Of a stretch of 64,000 bases of DNA, positions 54,546 to 62,856 are shown piece after piece. Where the stretch lies: contig JADJXV010000024.1 in the NCBI GenBank assembly GCA_016720145.1, positions 248,001 through 312,000 on the forward strand, written 5' to 3'. A program made the position numbers and the translations under genes. This stretch comes from Ignavibacteria bacterium (lineage in GTDB: Bacteria > Bacteroidota > Ignavibacteria > Kapaibacteriales > UBA961). Under the pieces are notes generated by a model. The model saw only the letters and a list, made by a program, of their open reading frames with translations. It made no database searches and was not told where the DNA came from. Position 1 is the stretch's first letter; every line of letters starts with the position of its first letter.

Positions 54546-56447
54546 ATGAAACTGCCCATAAACGATAAAAAATTCCTGTTTTTGCTTTTCGCAATCTCGA
54601 TTGTGGTTGCGTTGGAAGTGTTATCGCTGCTGGATGTGCATATTCCGATGCCGTATTCGCCGATAGTGTTCGCGGCGTTTATTCTCGGTATCGGCTGGCG
54701 TGTGCTGTGGAGCGGCGTAAAAGCTATTGTAAAGCTGAAATTCAGCAGTATAAATTTACTGATGACTATTGCTGCAATCGGTGCATTCTATCTGGGTGAA
54801 TATCCTGAAGCGGCGGTGGTGATTGTGCTCTATGTATTGGGCGAACGTCTTGAAAGTATTGGTGTTGCAAATTCCAAAGCAGCACTGAACAACCTCGTAC
54901 GCAGTGCTCCGAAAGTAGCGTTTGTGCCCTCACAGAATCAAGCTATCGCGATTGAGAACATCCCAGTCGGCACGATTATTCACGTCAAAGCAGGTGAAAT
55001 GATACCCCTCGACGGGAAAATACTCACCGGCGAAACGAGCATCGATGAAGCAACGATCACCGGTGAACCTATCCCGCAGGACAAACATGTGGGCGATACG
55101 GTGTTCGCCGGTACGCTCAACAAAAACGGTTTTGTCGAAATCGAAACCACCAAGCTTGCCGCCGATACGACGTTTTCAAAAATCATCCGCCTCACATTCG
55201 AGGCATCTGCCAATAAAAGTGACACGCAGAGATTCATTCAGAAATTCTCCAAAATATACACTCCGATTATTATTAGCTTGGCAATACTGGTAGTTACGGT
55301 GCCGGTCTTTATCCTGCATTTGGATCTGCATCACTGGTTGAAGCAGGCGATAACGCTTCTGGTCATTGCCTGTCCGTGCGCGCTTGTCATCTCGACTCCG
55401 GTGGCAATTTACGCGGCAATCGGTAACGCGTCGGCAAGGGGCGCGCTCGTAAAAGGCGGGAAATACATCGAGGCATTGGCATCAATTACGGCGATAGCGC
55501 TCGACAAAACACGCACGATTACCTTCGGCAAGCCGGTGGTGTCGGATGTATTTCCACTCAATGGAAATAGCAGGGAAGAACTCTTAGCATGTGGCGCGGG
55601 CACAGAAATTTTCTCGGAACATCCTCTCGCGCAAGCTATTGTGGATGCGAGTGTTGCAGAAGGATTCACGCCGCATGAAGCCCAAAAATTCAAAAGTATT
55701 ATTGGCAAAGGAGCAACGGCTACCTGCCTGGTATGTAAGGACGAAACGACCTATGTCGGCAAGCTTGAATTTATCCGGGAGCATACACCCTTCGACAGTG
55801 AAGCCGAAAATATTGTTGCCCGGCTTTCTGCTGATGGTGCTACGAGTGTGGTCGTGAGTTGTGGCGGCGCCATTGCGGGAGTTATCGGATTAATGGATGA
55901 AATTAAGCCGGATAGTGCGGCGGCGGTGAAGGAACTCAGAGCGCTTGGTATCGAACCCGTCATGCTCACCGGCGATAATGAAGCAGCCGCGCAGTATGTG
56001 GCTCGTCAGGTTGGAATTACGACGATATTCGGTGGATTATTACCGGAAGAAAAAGTAGGGAAAATCAAAGAACTTCTGAGTCGCTATCAAGCAGTGGCAA
56101 TGGTCGGTGATGGCATCAATGACGCGCCTGCCCTGGCTCAAAGTACAGTGGGAATCGCAATGGGCGCAGCAGGAAGCGATACGGCAATTGAAACGGCAAA
56201 TATTGCCCTTATGAATGATAATCTTTCGCTGATTCCACACCTCGTGCGCCTGAGCAGAAAAACAGTACGAACGATACAAACCAATACCATCGGCGCAATT
56301 GCCGTGAAAGTGATATTTATTGCGCTCGCGATCGCCGGTTACAGCAATTTAGTACTCGCGATCGCCGCCGATGTCGGAGTGACACTCGTGGTGATACTGC
56401 TGAGTTTGCGCCTTGGGGCTTATTCTCCAAAAAATACTAACCAATAA
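54546..56447 (+). CDS. Heavy-metal P1B-type ATPase (Zn/Cd/Pb-like)
   Basis: Exports divalent metal ions across the inner membrane. 633 residues. There is no N-terminal HMA domain. Motifs are GETSIDEATITGEPIPQ (actuator), IACPCALVIST (CPC metal site), MLTGDNEAAAQYVARQ, and MVGDGINDAPALAQS (hinge). The phosphorylation loop reads ALDKTRTITFGKP, with Arg in place of the almost universal Gly of DKTGT. The HP dipeptide is present in EHPLAQAI. It begins 5 bases after the RND stop, so the two are co-transcribed. The CPC and SVG-like end favour Zn/Cd/Pb over copper, with moderate confidence. Confidence 0.88.
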   Translation: MKLPINDKKFLFLLFAISIVVALEVLSLLDVHIPMPYSPIVFAAFILGIGWRVLWSGVKAIVKLKFSSINLLMTIAAIGAFYLGEYPEAAVVIVLYVLGERLESIGVANSKAALNNLVRSAPKVAFVPSQNQAIAIENIPVGTIIHVKAGEMIPLDGKILTGETSIDEATITGEPIPQDKHVGDTVFAGTLNKNGFVEIETTKLAADTTFSKIIRLTFEASANKSDTQRFIQKFSKIYTPIIISLAILVVTVPVFILHLDLHHWLKQAITLLVIACPCALVISTPVAIYAAIGNASARGALVKGGKYIEALASITAIALDKTRTITFGKPVVSDVFPLNGNSREELLACGAGTEIFSEHPLAQAIVDASVAEGFTPHEAQKFKSIIGKGATATCLVCKDETTYVGKLEFIREHTPFDSEAENIVARLSADGATSVVVSCGGAIAGVIGLMDEIKPDSAAAVKELRALGIEPVMLTGDNEAAAQYVARQVGITTIFGGLLPEEKVGKIKELLSRYQAVAMVGDGINDAPALAQSTVGIAMGAAGSDTAIETANIALMNDNLSLIPHLVRLSRKTVRTIQTNTIGAIAVKVIFIALAIAGYSNLVLAIAADVGVTLVVILLSLRLGAYSPKNTNQ

Positions 56448-56497
56448 ATTCTATAATACCGCAATCAATTTAATAGTAACGTATTTACAACAATGCT

Positions 56498-56590
56498 GTC
56501 ATTCTGAACCCTTCTTAGGGTGAAGAATCGAAACTTGCAGACATCACCAAGTTTCGATTCTTCGGCCTCTACGACTCCCTCAGAATGACA
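56498..56590. repeat. REP-like inverted repeat, GTCATTCTGA family, copy 2
   Basis: GTCATTCTGAACCCTTCTTA and GAAGAATCGAAACTTG are mirrored by CAAGTTTCGATTCTTC and TCAGAATGAC. It lies between the P-type ATPase and the membrane-fusion gene and splits the efflux cassette. Confidence 0.85.
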
Positions 56591-56633
56591 TACTTTTTAA
56601 TCTATTTTAGTATAACTACATCATACAAAAACT

Positions 56634-57775
56634 ATGAAAACAACTATAACAATAGCAATGCTTTGCATACTTCTGGGAGGATGTAGCAATTCCCCAAAAA
56701 CAGAGAATACGCCCGCTCCCGAGCCCGCCGACGAAACGACCGTCACCCTCACCGAGGCGCAACTCAAGAATTCGGAGGTTCGGGTTGGCACAATTCATCA
56801 GCAAAATATCTCCTCGCTCCTGAAAGTAAACGGAAAATCGAAGTGCCGCCGCAGAATATGGTGTCCGTCAGCGTGCCGATGGGCGGATACTTGAAATCTA
56901 CAAAGCCGCTCGCCGGAATGCATATCGGCAGGGGCGAGTCAATTGCGGTAATGGAAGACCAACAATACATTCAACTCCAGCAGGATTATCTTGTTGCGAA
57001 GGTTCATGCTGTGTCATACGAGGCGGAATTCAACCGGCAAAAAGAATTAAATCATACTAAGGCCGGGAGCGATAAAGTATTTCAAGCAGCGCAAACTGAA
57101 TACCTTTCGCAGAAAATTCTCCTCAAAGCGCTCGAAGAAAAGCTCCGATTAATTGGTATTAATCCCAGTGAACTCAGCGAAAAAACGATGTCGAGAAGTA
57201 TTACTATCGCATCCCCGATCGACGGTTTCGTCTCGCAGGTCAAGCAAAATATCGGGAAGTATGTAGCGCCGACGGATGTGCTCTTCGAACTCGTCAATCC
57301 CGCCGATATACATCTCACACTGACCATATTTGAAAAAGACTTGCATTCGTTGTCCGTTGGGCAGAAATTGATTGCTTATACCAATACCGAGCCATCTAAA
57401 AAATTCGCCTGCGAAATAATTCTCATCGGCAAAGATGTCTCGCCCGAACGCACGGTGCAGGTGCAATGCCACTTCGAAAAGTACGACAAATCGCTCATCC
57501 CCGGCATGTACATGAACGCAGAAGTAGAAGTAGCCACGAACAGCGCGTACGTCATCGACAATGACGGGCTCGTTCGCTTCGAAGGCAAGCAATATGTTTT
57601 CACCGAAACCGGCAAGAATACCTACGCCATGCTCGAAGTCACCACCGGCAACAGCGAAAACGGCGCCACGCAAATTACGCCAACCGATACAAGCAGCATA
57701 GTAGGCAAGCGCTTCGTGACGAAAGGCGCCTATACTTTACTCATGAAAATGAAAAATAAGGAAGAGGAGGAGTGA
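56634..57775 (+). pseudogene. cusB: CusB/CzcB-like efflux membrane-fusion lipoprotein, frameshifted
   Basis: Periplasmic adaptor linking the RND pump to the outer-membrane channel. The ATG at 56634 begins with a lipobox (LLGGCSNSP), followed by a Pro/Glu-rich linker and VTLTEAQLKNSEVRVG. After LLKVNGK the frame breaks; adding one A to AAAA (56834-56837) gives IEVPPQNMVSVSVPMGGYLK. The barrel-sandwich, helical hairpin (LQQDYLVAKVHAVSYEAEFN) and beta-barrel (DIHLTLTIFEKDLHSL) domains follow and appear intact. It sits about 190 bases after the ATPase gene, beyond a REP-like element, which is unusual since the adaptor normally precedes or follows the pump directly. Confidence 0.85.
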
Positions 57776-57805
57776 GGAATACCGGGGAATGCCGAGCGGT
57801 ATTTA

Positions 57806-57842
57806 CCATACAGCCCACGGTGTATAACCGTGGGCTGTATGG
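57806..57842. repeat. Perfect 15-bp palindrome, CATACAGCCCACGG family
   Basis: CCATACAGCCCACGG (57806-57820) and CCGTGGGCTGTATGG (57828-57842) with a seven-base TGTATAA loop. There is no T tract, so it is more like a REP element than a terminator, although it could act as a weak one. Confidence 0.8.
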
Positions 57843-57872
57843 TTGAGTAGCCCCACCGAACCCTATTTTCTC

Positions 57873-57880
57873 TATTTTTG
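57873..57880 (+). promoter_or_regulatory. Candidate -7 box of the phosphorylase gene
   Basis: TATTTTTG, 35 bases before the ATG at 57915. The -33 region has no TTTG at the right distance, so the match is only half complete. Confidence 0.45.
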
Positions 57881-57914
57881 CGCACATACTCCGGCAAACT
57901 ACTACAAGAAAATT

Positions 57915-59420
57915 ATGCATAAAAACCACTTTCATAAGTTACTAGTCAAAGACTTAGGGATCGATACCTATCGTGAGAATATTATTTTTATCCGCGCAGA
58001 CAGTCATGTGTGCCGTTCAGAAGGGTTCACGGCGCTTACGCGGGTGGTGGTGCATAAAAACGGCGCCGAGATCGTGGCGACTCTGAATGTGGTCACTTCC
58101 AATTTATTACAAGATGGCGAGGCGGGCTTGTCGCAAGAGGCATTGAAGCGTTTGGGTGTGACGGATGGAACTATAATTGAAATCTCACACTTACACCCGA
58201 TAGATTCGCTCAAATACGTTCGCGCGAAGATATATAAAAAAGAACTCGACGACATTGGTTATTCCGAAATCATCAAGGATGTCGTGGCCGGACATTATTC
58301 CAACATCGAAATCGCTGCCTTTGTCTCTGCTTGTGCGGGGAATAATTTATCGGTGCAGGAAATTATCTCGCTCACCAAAGCGATGATTGCTGTCGGGCAG
58401 CGCCTCGACTGGCATCAGCCGATGGTACTTGATAAGCATTGTGTGGGCGGACTGCCCGGTAACCGTACAACACCGATTGTGGTAAGTATAATTGCAGCAG
58501 CAGGTTTGACGATTCCGAAAACATCATCACGGGCAATTACCTCGCCCGCCGGCACAGCCGATACGATGGAAACGATGACGCCGGTGAATCTCTCCATTGA
58601 TGAAATTAAGCGCGTCGTCGATCTTGAAGGCGGATGCTTTGCCTGGGGCGGCGCCGTGAAATTGAGTCCCGCCGATGACCTGCTCATTGCCGTCGAAAAA
58701 GCGCTCGATATCGACAGCGAAGGTCAGATGGTGGCGTCGGTGCTGTCCAAAAAAGCGGCGGCCGGTTCGACGCATATTCTCATCGACATACCCGTCGGAC
58801 CGACGGCGAAAGTACGTTCGCAAGAGGAAGCTCTGCGCCTGCAATATTACTTCAAAGCTGTGAGCGATGCGATTGGTTTTCATACGGAAATTGTGATCAC
58901 CGACGGCACGCAGCCGGTGGGACGCGGCATCGGACCGGCGCTCGAAGCTCAGGATGTGCTCGCCGTTCTGCGGAATGAAACTGATGCGCCGAATGACCTA
59001 CGGCAGCGTTCACTCGCGCTCGCCGCTGAATTACTCAAACTCTCCGGAAACTATACACTTGGCACCGAACGCACCGCTGCGCAGACAATCCTCGAAAGCG
59101 GCAAAGCATACGAAAAATTCATGGCAATCTGCATGGCGCAAGGTGGATTTACCGAACCGGAAGTAGCCCCATATTCCTACGAAATTCTCGCCGAAAAAGA
59201 CGGATGCATCACCGCAATCGACAATCGCAAGCTCGCACGGATAGCCAAAATGGCGGGCGCGCCGAAGTCACCGACGGCAGGTGTGATGTTCCTTGCGCCT
59301 CTCGGCAAATGCGTTCAAAAAGGCGACGTGCTCGTAAGAATTTACGCAGAGTCCCACGGCGAACTCGAGTATGCAAAAGAGTATGTGGCGACGATTGAGG
59401 GTTTGGTGGAAATTGGGTGA
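57915..59420 (+). CDS. AMP phosphorylase / thymidine phosphorylase family enzyme
   Basis: A nucleoside-phosphorylase-II-family enzyme. 501 residues from the ATG at 57915; the length and an extra N-terminal domain of about 90 residues place it with archaeal-type AMP phosphorylases rather than the 440-residue DeoA. The core shows MVLDKHCVGGLPGNRTTPI, then SSRAITSPAGTADTME (phosphate and base binding) and CFAWGGAVKLSPADD. Such enzymes convert NMP plus phosphate into base plus ribose-1,5-bisphosphate, or thymidine into deoxyribose-1-phosphate. Which reaction applies here is unknown. A PRPP synthetase homologue lies 1.8 kb downstream. Confidence 0.88.
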   Translation: MHKNHFHKLLVKDLGIDTYRENIIFIRADSHVCRSEGFTALTRVVVHKNGAEIVATLNVVTSNLLQDGEAGLSQEALKRLGVTDGTIIEISHLHPIDSLKYVRAKIYKKELDDIGYSEIIKDVVAGHYSNIEIAAFVSACAGNNLSVQEIISLTKAMIAVGQRLDWHQPMVLDKHCVGGLPGNRTTPIVVSIIAAAGLTIPKTSSRAITSPAGTADTMETMTPVNLSIDEIKRVVDLEGGCFAWGGAVKLSPADDLLIAVEKALDIDSEGQMVASVLSKKAAAGSTHILIDIPVGPTAKVRSQEEALRLQYYFKAVSDAIGFHTEIVITDGTQPVGRGIGPALEAQDVLAVLRNETDAPNDLRQRSLALAAELLKLSGNYTLGTERTAAQTILESGKAYEKFMAICMAQGGFTEPEVAPYSYEILAEKDGCITAIDNRKLARIAKMAGAPKSPTAGVMFLAPLGKCVQKGDVLVRIYAESHGELEYAKEYVATIEGLVEIG

Positions 59421-59778
59421 AAATTTACTTTGTAATGGTAGATAATTGAATAGTTTATAAAACTTTAGCAAGAAAACTTAGCCCTGTAGGGGCGACCTGT
59501 TTGTAGCTAAGATGTCCACAAGAACAATCGTAGCACCATCGGTGCGACCTGTTTATTGCGCAAACATGTCGCTCCTCTGGCGCCAAAAGGTATTCTGATA
59601 TTTAGGTGCGAAAAACTCCGCTTTACTATATCTAATTTCCCTATCAACAAATAGCTCCATCAACGCTGGCATACTCCTCAGCGTTCGATGAAACAAAAAA
59701 ACACAATTTCGGATGCAAAGCAAATCCTTATTTTAGCATCATATTTTCTATTTAATCCTTTAATTTTTCGGAGCTTTT
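59421..59778. other. Noncoding region before the WD40 gene
   Basis: 358 bases. It includes the GTAGGGGCGACCTGTTT repeat block (59481-59590). No promoter box was found in the AT-rich stretch just before the WD40 start. Confidence 0.5.
59481..59590 (+). repeat. GCGACCTGTTT-type dispersed repeat
   Basis: CCTGTAGGGGCGACCTGTTT (59483 onward) and CCATCGGTGCGACCTGTTTA share the GCGACCTGTTT core, with CAAACATGTCGCTCC as an inverted relative. The first part also resembles the GTAGGGGCGAA repeat at 44684. Confidence 0.6.
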
Positions 59779-61128
59779 ATGAATAGATTTTTCACACTTA
59801 TTTTTCTTTTGGGATTGGTATTTACGGTGAGTACGTTGAAAAGCGGTGTGCCTGGGACGGTGCAATTCAACCTTGGCGGGCATACGGGTATTGTCAGTGC
59901 TGTTAAGTGGAGCCCTGATGGCATGAAAGTAGCAACAGCCAGTTGGGATGGTACTACTATAATTTGGTCGACCTCGAATGGCACAAAGCTCTTTACATTA
60001 AATGGACATACAGGCGTTGTAACTGACATCCATTGGAGTCCAGATGGTTCGAAATTAGCAACTGCGAGTTATGATAACACTGCAATAATCTGGTCAGCAA
60101 TAAGTGGCACACAACTCTTTACATTAAGAGGGCATACAGTTTTTATTGAAGAGGTACAATGGAGTCCTGATGGCACGAAAGTAGCAACTGCGAGTTATGA
60201 TAAAACTGCCATAATTTGGTCAGCCACGAGCGGCACAAAACTCTTTACCTTAAGAGGACATACCGCGTTTGTCAGAACCATCCAATGGAGTCCTGATGGC
60301 GCGAAAGTAGCGACAGCAAGTGATGATAAAACCGCTATAATCTGGTCAGCCACGAGCGGCTCAAAACTCCTGACATTAAGTGGGCATACTAATCTTGTTA
60401 TAGCCGTACAATGGAGTCCTGATGGCTCGAAAGTAGTAACAGCTGGAGATAATAGAGCTATAATTTGGTCAACGACGAACGGTACAAAACTCATTGCCTT
60501 AAGTGGTCATACTGATATAGTTACAGCAGTTCAATGGAGTCCTGATGGCTCGAAAGTTGTGACTGCGAGTAGGGAAGATAATAATGCAATAATTTGGTCT
60601 GCAACGAGCGGCACACAATTCTTTATATTAAATGAGCATATTTCTTATGTCAGGGATGTCCAATGGAGTCCTGACGGTACTAAAGTTGCAACTGCGAGTA
60701 ATGATAATACAGCTATAATCTGGTCAGTGAAGAACGGCATAAAACTTTTTATACTAATCGGGCATACTGATTATGTCGATGCCCTCCAATGGAGTCCTGA
60801 TGGCTCGAAAATAGCGACTGCAAGTTATGATGGAACTGCAAAAATCTGGTTCGCTACCGATGCAGACGGTGTTTCAGAAGAATCCCCCCAACCACAACCC
60901 AATTTCTCTCTCTACCCCAATCCCACCGATAATACGTTCACTGTAAAATTTGAAAAGGAAACGATTGTTCCTGCTACGCTTCGTATTGGTAATATTCTCG
61001 GACAGTCGGTCGCAACGTATGATATTCCGGCTGGTGTCATGGAATGGCCGGTTCACGTTGAGGGCTTATCGGCGGGAATGTACCATGTTCAATTCAATTC
61101 CTCCATTCGACCATTAGTAGTGTATTAG
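59779..61128 (+). CDS. Secreted WD40-repeat protein with type IX secretion signal
   Basis: 449 residues. After a signal peptide (FFTLIFLLGLVFTVSTL) come eight WD40 repeats of about 42 residues, each with GHT...W-SPDG-KVATAS-D-TAIIWS; they are very alike, which suggests recent internal duplication. Eight repeats would close one eight-bladed, or a strained seven-plus-one, propeller. Residues from about 370 form a C-terminal domain (FSLYPNPTDNTFTVKFEKE to LSAGMYHVQF) typical of type-A T9SS cargo, so the protein is probably exported to the cell surface. Ligand unknown. A frame on the opposite strand is only an echo of the repeats. Confidence 0.87.
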   Translation: MNRFFTLIFLLGLVFTVSTLKSGVPGTVQFNLGGHTGIVSAVKWSPDGMKVATASWDGTTIIWSTSNGTKLFTLNGHTGVVTDIHWSPDGSKLATASYDNTAIIWSAISGTQLFTLRGHTVFIEEVQWSPDGTKVATASYDKTAIIWSATSGTKLFTLRGHTAFVRTIQWSPDGAKVATASDDKTAIIWSATSGSKLLTLSGHTNLVIAVQWSPDGSKVVTAGDNRAIIWSTTNGTKLIALSGHTDIVTAVQWSPDGSKVVTASREDNNAIIWSATSGTQFFILNEHISYVRDVQWSPDGTKVATASNDNTAIIWSVKNGIKLFILIGHTDYVDALQWSPDGSKIATASYDGTAKIWFATDADGVSEESPQPQPNFSLYPNPTDNTFTVKFEKETIVPATLRIGNILGQSVATYDIPAGVMEWPVHVEGLSAGMYHVQFNSSIRPLVVY

Positions 61129-61218
61129 GTCACAAAAATCTTCTCCGCGCCCTTTGCGAAACCTTCGCGACCTTTGCGGTTAAATAGCGCGTAAGTATCA
61201 ATTATACAATCCAGTAAA

Positions 61219-62091
61219 ATGAAAATCATCTTCTCCCTCCCCGGCAACGAAGCGCTTGCTGAAAAAATTGCCGTCGGAATTCATGCCGAGACCGGCATCT
61301 GTATCCACCGTCAATTCCCTGATGGCGAGACGTACCTGCGCATCGAAAGCGATGTGCGCGGACGGGAAGCGGTGGTCGTGTGTACGCTCCACAGGCCGGA
61401 TGATAAACTCTTGCCACTATTATTTTTATGTCAATTACTCAGAGATATGGGCGCTGCTTCAGTTTGCCTTGTGGCGCCGTATCTGGCGTATATGCGGCAG
61501 GATACACGCTTCAACCCGGGCGAGGCGGTGACGTCCGAGTACTTCGCGAGTTTGCTCTCGTGCGCTATCGATCGGTTAATTACCATCGACCCGCATCTGC
61601 ACCGGCGGAATTCCATGCAGGAGATTTACAGCGTTCCCTGCGATGTGCTGCATGCTGCTGGCGTGATTTCGACGTGGATTCGGGAGAATATTCCACAGGC
61701 ACTGCTGATAGGACCCGACAGCGAGAGCGAACAGTGGGTGTCGGAGGTGGCGCGGAATGCCGGAGTGCCGTATATTGTCCTCGAAAAAATCCGCCACGGT
61801 GACCGCGATGTCGAAGTCTCGGTGCCGGATGTCGAGAAATATAAGGACTATACGCCGGTTCTCGTGGACGATATCATCTCGACAGCGCGCACGATGATCG
61901 AGACCGTCGGGCATATTCTCAAAGCCGGAATGAAGCCGCCAATATGCATAGGAGTACACGCAGTTTTCGCCGGGGATGCGTACCGTGAGTTGCTTGCCTC
62001 CGGTGCCGAACGGGTCATTACCTGCTCGACTATTCCGCATGAAAGTAATGGAATTGAGGTGGCGGAGATGATAATTGCTGTTCTTGTATGA
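61219..62091 (+). CDS. prs: Ribose-phosphate pyrophosphokinase-like protein
   Basis: Makes PRPP from ribose-5-phosphate and ATP. 290 residues, shorter than the usual 310-320, similar to archaeal or class-III-like enzymes. QFPDGETYLRIESDVRG is the ribose-5-phosphate/ATP loop start, APYLAYMRQDTRFNPGEAVT matches the KDR/flexible-loop region but lacks the standard RKxR, IDPHLHR is the metal-binding His, and VLVDDIISTARTMIETV is the PRPP-binding loop. It may act with the phosphorylase upstream in a salvage path. A housekeeping copy probably exists elsewhere. Confidence 0.85.
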   Translation: MKIIFSLPGNEALAEKIAVGIHAETGICIHRQFPDGETYLRIESDVRGREAVVVCTLHRPDDKLLPLLFLCQLLRDMGAASVCLVAPYLAYMRQDTRFNPGEAVTSEYFASLLSCAIDRLITIDPHLHRRNSMQEIYSVPCDVLHAAGVISTWIRENIPQALLIGPDSESEQWVSEVARNAGVPYIVLEKIRHGDRDVEVSVPDVEKYKDYTPVLVDDIISTARTMIETVGHILKAGMKPPICIGVHAVFAGDAYRELLASGAERVITCSTIPHESNGIEVAEMIIAVLV

Positions 62092-62142
62092 CCCAAAATA
62101 TTACATAATATCAAGTAATAATAATAAATTAAAAGAATAAAT

Positions 62143-62823
62143 ATGATTAAAATAATCACTCAGAAGTTCATTGACAAAACATCGAGATACCTACAAGAGA
62201 AACAAAAACAAAACATCGCGAGCCGATTAGACGAGCGTGCTTTGGACAGTACTTGTGAATATATTGAGCGGGAGATGAGTACTATCAAGCCGCAAAAAAG
62301 CGTCGAAGCGGTGATGGATGTTGCTTTTGAGCATATACAATTGAGTGGGTTGTACTTGGAATTTAACGTGTTTTCCGGTAAAAGTATCAATTATATTGCC
62401 TCAAAAACACCTCAAACAGTCCACGGCTTTGATTCGTTTGAGGGATTGCCTGAATTCTGGCGTGATGGGTTTGATAAAGGAGCGTTTGAAGTAGATGCCT
62501 TACCCAAAGTACATACAAATGTAATGCTCCATAAAGGATGGTTTGACAATACGTTACCACAGTTTATCAATGATCACCCCGAGCGCATCGCTCTCCTGCA
62601 TGTTGATTGTGATTTGTATTCTTCGACCAAAACGATATTTACGTTATTGGGTGATAGAATTATAAAGGGAACGGTGATTGTTTTTGACGAATACTTCAAC
62701 TATCCGATGTGGCAGCAGGGTGAATTCAAAGCGTTTCAGGAGTTTATTCAAGAACGCGGGTTGTCCTATCGCTATCTGACATACAATAGTAATCATGAGC
62801 AAGTGGCTGTGATAATTGAATGA
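62143..62823 (+). CDS. Class I SAM-dependent methyltransferase, TylF/CmcI-like
   Basis: 226 residues. GLYLEFNVFSGKSINYIA is motif I (the usual EFGVFSGRS, with Asn for Gly). HGFDSFEGLPEFWRDG and LLHVDCDLYSSTKTIF match macrocin-O-methyltransferase-type proteins, where Asp residues bind a metal; VIVFDEYFNYPMWQQGE completes the site. Such enzymes methylate sugars or small molecules, so modification of a surface glycan is plausible but unproven. The first 50 residues are helical and charged. It starts 52 bases after the PRPP synthetase gene. Confidence 0.82.
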   Translation: MIKIITQKFIDKTSRYLQEKQKQNIASRLDERALDSTCEYIEREMSTIKPQKSVEAVMDVAFEHIQLSGLYLEFNVFSGKSINYIASKTPQTVHGFDSFEGLPEFWRDGFDKGAFEVDALPKVHTNVMLHKGWFDNTLPQFINDHPERIALLHVDCDLYSSTKTIFTLLGDRIIKGTVIVFDEYFNYPMWQQGEFKAFQEFIQERGLSYRYLTYNSNHEQVAVIIE

Positions 62824-62856
62824 GGATTCAACAGATAAGTGTCTTTCTTATATGAT

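Noticed and set aside
60195..60494. Minus-strand repetitive frame opposite the WD40 gene
   Set aside because: A mirror of the WD40 repeats with no ribosome binding site.
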